Both the position numbers and the translations under genes were made by a program. From Isoetes taiwanensis (taxonomy: Eukaryota; Streptophyta; Lycopodiopsida; Isoetales; Isoetaceae): a DNA stretch of 64,000 nt. Within the stretch, counting starts at the first letter, position 1, and each line of letters starts with the position of its first letter. Location of the stretch: contig JAJEKV010000014.1 of assembly GCA_021234155.1 (NCBI GenBank), positions 4,109,563-4,173,562 of the forward strand, read 5' to 3'. Below are positions 57,770-64,000 of this stretch, in pieces. Under the pieces are notes generated by a model. The model did not search any database, was not told the DNA's origin, and was given only the letters and a program-made list of their open reading frames with translations.

Positions 57770-59970
57770 TTACAAGTATATTTTACCGATTCTTTGTCTC
57801 TTAGATCTCCACTGTTGCGATGCTAGTGGGGCCCTAGAATTTTGCCAAGCAACTTTCCGTTTTCTCTTCAGCATTATGCCAATGGTGTTTACGACTTCTG
57901 GGTTGCTCCTTAAAGCGACCTTCTTGTCGTATTTAGCCATCGCCCTTCTATAAAACCACTCTGTCATCTGTCTTAGAGGGTTGGTTCCCACATTTCCACC
58001 CCCTCTTTGAGTGTTACGATGAAAGGCTATTTTAGCTTGTTTATCGCGACTTCTCCATGCCTTGTGCACTCCACCTTTGCTAGGCTTCCATACTTCCTAA
58101 AAAACCAAGGTGCATGAGCCCAAAAGATGTGCAAGTAGTGCGTGACTTCACTCTCTCCCCATGCGTCTATGAAAGCTTTAATAAATTTGTTATTAAACTT
58201 GCACGAACATTTACGCATCTTCTCTTGTGAGGTCCATTCTCTCGAATGTATGGGAACAATTCGCACAATGCATCCCATGCTTTTTTTTTTCCTCAATGCC
58301 GAACGAACGCCATCTCAGGCGGTCCCGCTCCGCATCAACCAGCAATTTTCCAAATTCATAGACCTTTTCTCCCATCCGTTTCCGTTCGAGCCTCTCTATG
58401 ATTCTTTATGAAGCGTCGAGCTTTCACCCTCCAATTGACACCTTCACGAGGCACACTTGTTCTTCCCCGCCTTTCTCATCGAGCTCTAATCTTACATTGC
58501 CACCATGCAAACTCGCTTCGATAGAACATGTTCAACTCTACGAATTCCTTCCTCTCTTCTCTTCTTGTCCGAAATGTTCCACACGAATCTGCGGCTCAAA
58601 AATATCATCTTGTCGATGATTCTCACAAAGCCGTTAAAAAGTGCGATATATGAACCCTCTCTAATGGAATGGGGAAAATGCCATGGAATTTGGGATCTTC
58701 TTCTCCTCTATTAGGAGCATTTGCTTGGTTAAGGGACAAGGTTGAAACAGTCTTCCCAAGATTACTTGACTTCCTTGCATGATTGCAAAGATGAGACAAC
58801 TTTTGCATGTTCCTTGTCCTCCTCCACTTATGTTGTACATTGCTTTCTCGCTTTTAAATCGACGCCAAGTGAAAAATTACTTTGTAAGATCCATAGTGAT
58901 CTACTTGCAATTTTTTCCCTCCCTCGAATCTAGATATTAGACTCGGGATGTCAGTTTGATTGAACACCTATTTCAATACCTCGTGGGTTTCTTTTCTCGA
59001 ACTTTAAAGAGACCTAACCACCAGTGTCATCTTCTTTGACATGAGAACCATTTTTCCATACGCTTCTTCTTCTCGTCCGTCACCTCTACATCTTTTTTGT
59101 TATTCTTGTTGCTCTTTGATTTAGCATGTGCAATTGCATTCTCAATTGCTCTATTCATGATGACAACGGATACCCTCTCATACTTCTCAAATTTGGTCAG
59201 TTCCATTTCATCCAATTTTATGCAAACTTCAATCTCACCATTAGTTTTACTCGGAATTTGTTAAGTCATAATATTTGACAAGGAATTTTAAGAGAGTAAT
59301 CAGGTCAACCCAAAGATTATTGCGTTCATTCATTCCAACTATATCACAATAATCCTTGCCATTCTTATCTTTTATGGCTATGGCAGGACCAGCACATTCA
59401 ACGTGGTGCATCTCTCCTAATATGGCATACACCATCTTTGTCCTAGTAACCCTTGTATTCTCGACAATTTGTGGACGTGGAGCGAATACTTTTTGTGCCC
59501 ATTCTTTTCAACGCCGTGGAATGGCTTGAATAGAGAACGGTAACCAAGCCTACTGATGCCTACATCATCACAAACAGTCTGTACATCTGTCGCTTCTAAC
59601 TTCTTGTAGATCTCCCCTAGTACCATTTCCAATACCATCTTCTTGAGAGGAGAGTTGTCATGTCCACTATCTCCCCCATTCGTCGCTAGGTTCTTCACTC
59701 GTAACCAAGATTGCTTCTAGTTTCCCCGGATCTTAACCGGCCTTTGCTAGTGTTGTAAAGCGGACCTTGTGGCGTGACCACAACGTCTGAATGCACCTGA
59801 TCCAAACTTGGTTCCTCTATCGGTTCGATAATGCTTCTTCCTTTCTACTTAAGCCAAGGGGTGTTTTCTTCAAATTCTTTAACCTACATTGAAGCCCAAA
59901 GTTTGCTCTTTTCGAGCTCTTGGATCTTTTCTTGCAGCTGCCCTATCACCAATTTGGACTTGTCCGCCAT
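57770..59970 (-). pseudogene. Large decayed gene, transposase-like pattern
   Basis: ATG at 59970 encodes MADKSKLVIGQLQEKIQELE, a coiled-coil start. Segments in alternating frames then follow down to the stop at 57770: VCDDVGISRLGYRSLFKPFH, then VECAGPAIAIKDKNGKDY, then FHGIFPIPLERVHI, then FNNKFIKAFIDAWGESEVTH followed by YLHIFWAHAPWFFRKYGSL, and a basic tail (NTQRGGGNVGTNPLRQMTEW). The GYRSLFK block, the ERVHI block and the H-x(3)-W-x-H-x-PWFF region followed by HGE resemble RNase H-fold transposase-like proteins scattered in animals and protists. This is pattern memory only. About 730 codons with at least six frame breaks and a good palindrome (H10) at its 3' end. Confidence 0.45.
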
Positions 59971-60439
59971 TATCTCAAAGAAGTTTCCCTCCCAAGCCGT
60001 CATTCCTTTCCTTCATCACGATGGAGTAATGAAGCGAGAAAAAAAGAGTGCTGGTTTAAGTTATAATTCTCTTGTGACAATCGGAAGCGGCTCATCTCAA
60101 GGAACTCAGTATTCGATTCCAGAATGCCTTCATCCTCTCTCAATCTCTCACAATATCCCAAGAGGCCCGAGTTACCGTCACCACAAAATCGGACTAAACT
60201 TGAAACGTCCCCGAAATGACGGTTTCTTGCCACTCAACGGATCCAATGGATATAAACCGCCATCCGCCCGGATGTCGACACTTTTTGAGCACGCAGGCGC
60301 AACATGTCGAGTCTAAGTTCTTATTTTTAGACCTCCTTTTTGCGATTGAAGACTGGAGCATATTCCCGAGCCGCTTGGATCCTTATCCACACATCATTTG
60401 GAGCTTCCATACTGCGTGGATCGCCGCGGTAAAATGAAT

Positions 60440-61012
60440 GTGTACAATTTGTATGCCCCAAACAATTAAACCCGTTTGAGGCTCGGTCAGGTACTAACCT
60501 CGTTTTTGAAATTTGCAACGTGCATATGGAAATCGAAAAGTCCATTCTCCTACAATCCATGCTTTTATACAAAAGCAAATTCAAAATTCGAATTGTAGGG
60601 GCGGGAAGCTGTATTGGGATGAAGTAAAGATCCCTATTCTGAACTTTTAAAGAAGCAATCATGCAGTAGCGAAAGCGAAAGTCTAATACAAAGCTTCAAC
60701 CTACACATTCAAATTTTGAAATGTAGAAGGCGGGGAATGGACTCTAAATGAAAATAGGGCAAGACAAGAATCGGTGATCGCATGATTGGTATCGACAAAC
60801 CAAGAGACACCGTCATGAGTTGCGGTATGCTATAATGCAAGTGGCTTTTTAGAAGCGTCCACGTTTAAATCAATCATCGACAACAAGAGAATTAAATACA
60901 TATGGCGCCATAGATATCACGATTCCCCTTATTAGGAGAATATTCCAAGCAAATCGGCCGGGAAAAAAAGGGGCGGAAATATGACGTGGAATGGGTGATA
61001 GGAGGCCATTTT
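60440..61012. repeat. Subterminal repeat, inner copy
   Basis: About 570 bp that recur, diverged, at 62460-63012. Shared words include GTGCATATGGAAATCGAAAA, AAGCTTCAACCTACACATTC, GAATATTCCAAGCAAATC and GATAGGAGGCCATTTT. The inner copy stops exactly at GGCCATTTT, just before the terminal repeat tip. Confidence 0.8.
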
Positions 61013-61121
61013 AGTTCATAAAACATAATATAACTTGGAATGATAGATATTTTATATGCAAATGGGAGACTATTGACGAGGGACTTGTGTTTAATTTTAA
61101 TTTGACAACAAATAAGAAAGT

Positions 61122-61189
61122 GGATCACACGATCTAATTTAGTGTGTTCCATTTTTTTTGCATATGTACTATTAAACTTGGTGTGATCC
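61122..61189. repeat. Palindrome H11 (strongly diverged)
   Basis: GGATCACACGATC ... AAACTTGGTGTGATCC, 68 bp. Outer arms survive but the GACGCGAA core is lost. The spacing is that of the family. Confidence 0.5.
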
Positions 61190-61483
61190 TTGAAAAATAA
61201 TATGCTCTTTGAAAAGGATAATGACTTATGTACTTAAGAGTGGTAACACATGTATGCAAAGAAAAAAAAGTTAGGTATTCAAATGGAATTAGAAGCAAAA
61301 ACTTTTACATTCAAAATTTTTATGGCCGTATGGCTTTACATCATTTTGTAAATTTAAATGCCCTGAGGCTTCAACTATTCACAACAAAAAGCCCGGAGGC
61401 TTGCAAATATATGGTAAGAAGGCGGAGGCAAGCTCGACTAAGAACAAGGAAAAAAAAAAAGAGGTGCTCTGCCCTAACAAATT

Positions 61484-61925
61484 TCATTCATCCGCTTCAC
61501 CATCCGCAAAAAAAAAAAAAAAAAAAAAAGAAATAACCGTTAGTTGAATGCTTAAGAAAAGAAAAGAAAACATGCATGTACCATGAACTAACGCCATGAG
61601 CTCCTCGAAGTCAGCAGATTCGTCTTCAACTTTTTCATCTTCTTCATCATCTTGGCTTCTTCTCCGGTGGTGACCACTCATTTTTCTCAAGAATCTCCTA
61701 TCCACCTTCAAGAACACCTGTGATGAACTCCTGCTCCGAAATTTCCTCTGATTCCTCATTCTCTGATTCCTCGTCAAAGGAATCAAAGGAATCGAGAGGA
61801 ATCGAGGCATTCGAGCAGAAGAACCGTGGGCGGCCGGAGGGAACTGGGGAGGGAACACCTCTTCCAGCCGTAATAGGCCCTCTTGGAGGACACCTCTGGC
61901 TCTTCCAAGTGGCTGATCTCTTCAT
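61484..61925 (-). pseudogene. Small Ser/Glu-rich acidic protein gene, frameshifted
   Basis: ATG 61925 encodes MKRSATWKSQRCPPRGPITA, then PSGRPRFFCSNASIPL and an acidic run (SFDEESENEESEEISEQE). After a shift near 61700 it continues MSGHHRRRSQDDEEDEKVED, then SADFEELMALVHG. No family recognised; a charged low-complexity nuclear-type protein. Poly(T) and poly(A) tracts flank its 3' side. Confidence 0.4.
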
Positions 61926-62459
61926 GGCGATGGACTAGAGAATTGGGCGGAGGATCTAGCGAAGATTGGGCGGAGATTGGGGGAGAATGAGCGCCAATCT
62001 AGGGGCTGGAATAGATATAGGCTTTGGATTAGGCGTGAAAATCGTAGGAATGATTAAGTATTCAGTCCTATCAACCATCATTACATGCCATTATGTGCAT
62101 ATCTCGAAATTTGAGCCATATCTAATATCTTCCTTTTTTTAACCTTATACCTAAATATCCAATATCTTCCTTTTTAACCTTATTCCTAAATATCCAATAT
62201 CTTCCTTTTTTAACCTTATTCCTAAACCTATATGATTTGAGTTTAACACGAAAATGAACACCGATATAATTCGAATTTAACATACTATTTAATACCAAGA
62301 TGCTTTCGTCACACTATGTCGATAATTGGGATTTAAAAAAAACACTCCAAACCCTCCTCGAGAAAACCACGTAAGTGCCGACCTCACTTGTGTTTAAGTT
62401 TAATTTGACAACAAGCAACTTCCATCTTTGTGTAGATCGCATGCGGTGCGAAATCAAGG

Positions 62460-63001
62460 TGTGGTATTTTTATGCCCCAACACAATTAAACCGTGTGAGC
62501 GAGCGTCCGTACTAACCGTTTTTGAAATTTGCAGCGTGCATATGGAAATCGAAAAGTCCATTCTCCTACAATCCATGCTTTTATACATTAAGCAAATTCA
62601 AATTTCCGAATTGTAGGGGCGGGAAGCTTTGTATTAGGATGAAGTGAAGATCGGTTAAAGGCGCCAGCTTGGCCTTCCTCGAAATGAAAGTCTGATCTGA
62701 TACAAAGCTTCAACCTACACATTCAAATTTTGAAATGTAGAAGGCGGTGACGCGCACGCTGACCAAGAGACACCGTCATGAGTTGCCGGTATGCTATAAT
62801 GCAAGTGGGCATTTTAGAAGCGCCACGTGTTGCATCAGTCCGTCTGACAACCAACAGAATTAAATACATATGGCGCCATGAATGTGCAATCCCCCTTATT
62901 CCGGAAGAATATTCCAAGCAAATCTGTAATTATGAGAGTTTGGTATCCTAGGTGGCATGGGAAAAAGGGAGCGGAAATATGACGTGGAATGGCTGATAGG
63001 A
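62460..63001. repeat. Subterminal repeat, outer copy
   Basis: Partner of 60440-61012, leading directly into the right terminal inverted repeat. A related lead-in (CTTGTGTTTAA.TTTAATTTGACAACAA) precedes it at about 62390 and follows the inner copy at about 61085, so the duplicated unit is larger than the matched core. Confidence 0.8.
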
Positions 63002-63033
63002 GGCCATTTTCAGACCCCAAATCCGCCCTAATG
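63002..63033 (-). repeat. Right terminal inverted repeat of the hairpin-gene region
   Basis: Perfect 32-bp inverse match to 36255-36286; looser similarity continues inwards to about 62965. Confidence 0.75.
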
Positions 63034-63324
63034 GCAGCATGCTTATTAGCGGTCCCACTATTGCATCAATCAGCATTATTACATGCATTATTACATGTTA
63101 CATCGCCACAATATTGAAGCCTTTAAACTTTATATCATGGTTTCTATTTCTTTTTGCTATTTAAATTTCTAAATAGGTTTCTATTTCTTTTTGCTATTTT
63201 AAATTTCTAAATAAATAGATATCAATAAAATGTTTTTAATAATGACTATAATATCATTACAAATATTTTCTACTTCGTTCATCAATTCTTAAGGCCCCGA
63301 AGTGGCCAAAATGTTTTTAGGTTG

Positions 63325-63709
63325 ACACACAAACTATTACATCCAACACTAAAATTAAATCCCCCTTGAAACCCCCTTTGGTTTGGGTGCATATTCACAC
63401 GGAGGGTGACGTAGGGCAGCGAGAGCCCCTAAAATTATGTTTCGCATGTACAAAATCAACACCATGTAGTATATTCTCTCAAATCTTATAGTATTTTGTA
63501 AACCTTAATAAACAGTATACAAAAACTTGTACATGCATACCCCACAAACGAGGATCGCTACGTACGGTCCAGATCTTGGAATAAAGGGCAAATATGCCCA
63601 TCCGACAGCTCTCGTTGCCCGGAGTAACCTCCCGTGTGAATATGCACCCAAACCAAAGGGGGTTTCAAGGGGGATTTAATTTTAATGTTGGATGTAATGG
63701 TTTGTGTGT
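63325..63709. mobile_element. MITE with ~85-bp terminal inverted repeats, 385 bp
   Basis: The left arm (ACACACAAACTATTACATCC ... TTGGTTTGGGTGCATATTCA) is mirrored at the right (GTGTGAATATGCACCCAAAC ... GGATGTAATGGTTTGTGTGT). The interior is non-coding. The flanks show no clear target duplication. Confidence 0.85.
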
Positions 63710-64000
63710 GAAAATGATCTTGCTTGGCCAAATATAATTTTTTCTTTCCATACTTTTTGCAAGCTATTTTCGCACCATATCAAGAACTCTATGGATTGGA
63801 CTTGTTTTATCCCATATTCCTGCAGCATATCTGCAATAATTTGGGCATTGAAGGGTTGATTTTCCTGTTTGCCAAACTACACAAACCTCAGAATGAGTTC
63901 AATGACTTTATGTTTTCTGATAATTGAAGCAAACATGTGAATGTTGTTAGGTACGTTTAGTACGGTATGGGTATTATACGTACTTAACGTATTAATACTG

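Noticed and set aside
60000-60316. Open frames on both strands upstream of the transposase-like gene
   Set aside because: No family pattern. They may be leader or decayed sequence, and the better start is ATG 59970.

Overview
The window is nuclear DNA of a land plant. Long AT-rich intergenic stretches are packed with transposable-element debris. The host genes have GT-AG introns and plant-type products: a plastid-targeted threonine deaminase, a PLS-type PPR-DYW protein, LPR1-type multicopper oxidases, an AMT2-type ammonium transporter and a RAD23 ubiquitin receptor. A seed-free vascular plant, most likely a fern, is my best guess from PPR style and repeat load; no marker in the window proves it.

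Layout. 1-6.75 kb: a PIF/Harbinger ORF1-like (Myb/SANT) remnant split by two head-to-tail mobile elements (407-5652 and 5657-6550), which share termini and are separated and flanked by the same AATG. 7.3-11.25 kb: a fold-back MITE, then a GC-rich, badly broken LINE (endonuclease and reverse transcriptase motifs). 11.25-16.6 kb: SINE-like and LINE fragments and microsatellites. 16.6-18.46 and 31.28-33.16 kb: two close LPR1/LPR2-like ferroxidase genes on the minus strand. 22.05-24.1 kb: a PPR-DYW gene whose deaminase motif looks inactive. 26.9-30.7 kb: L1 3' fragment, degenerate repeats, tRNA-like SINE head, MITEs. 34.9-36.0 kb: AMT2 pseudogene.

The most unusual part is 36.26-63.03 kb. Its outer borders carry a 32-bp perfect terminal inverted repeat (36255-36286 and 63002-63033). 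Inside each border lies an arm (36.3-42.6 and 55.9-61.9 kb) of small, decayed, TATA-preceded genes. These are separated by about ten imperfect palindromes of 63-71 bp with conserved arms (TCACACGACGCGAA / TTCGCGTCGTGTGA) and mostly unrelated loops. The genes include a divergent histone H3-like remnant, four paralogous Ser-rich/coiled-coil cassettes, an acidic protein of unknown family and a 2.2-kb minus-strand gene that resembles transposase-type proteins. The inner edges of both arms abut degenerate TGGTTTT/AAAACCA-rich arrays in mirror orientation. Between the arms sit a lone N-terminal methyltransferase exon, a 9-exon threonine deaminase with a frame-breaking deletion, and a RAD23 gene missing its 3' exons. 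I read the arms as copies or halves of a multi-gene mobile or virus-like element not known to me; one giant element that captured host gene pieces is a further, unproven reading.

Only the two LPR-like genes and the PPR gene look broadly intact. Threonine deaminase is intact apart from one lesion. Almost everything else is decayed.
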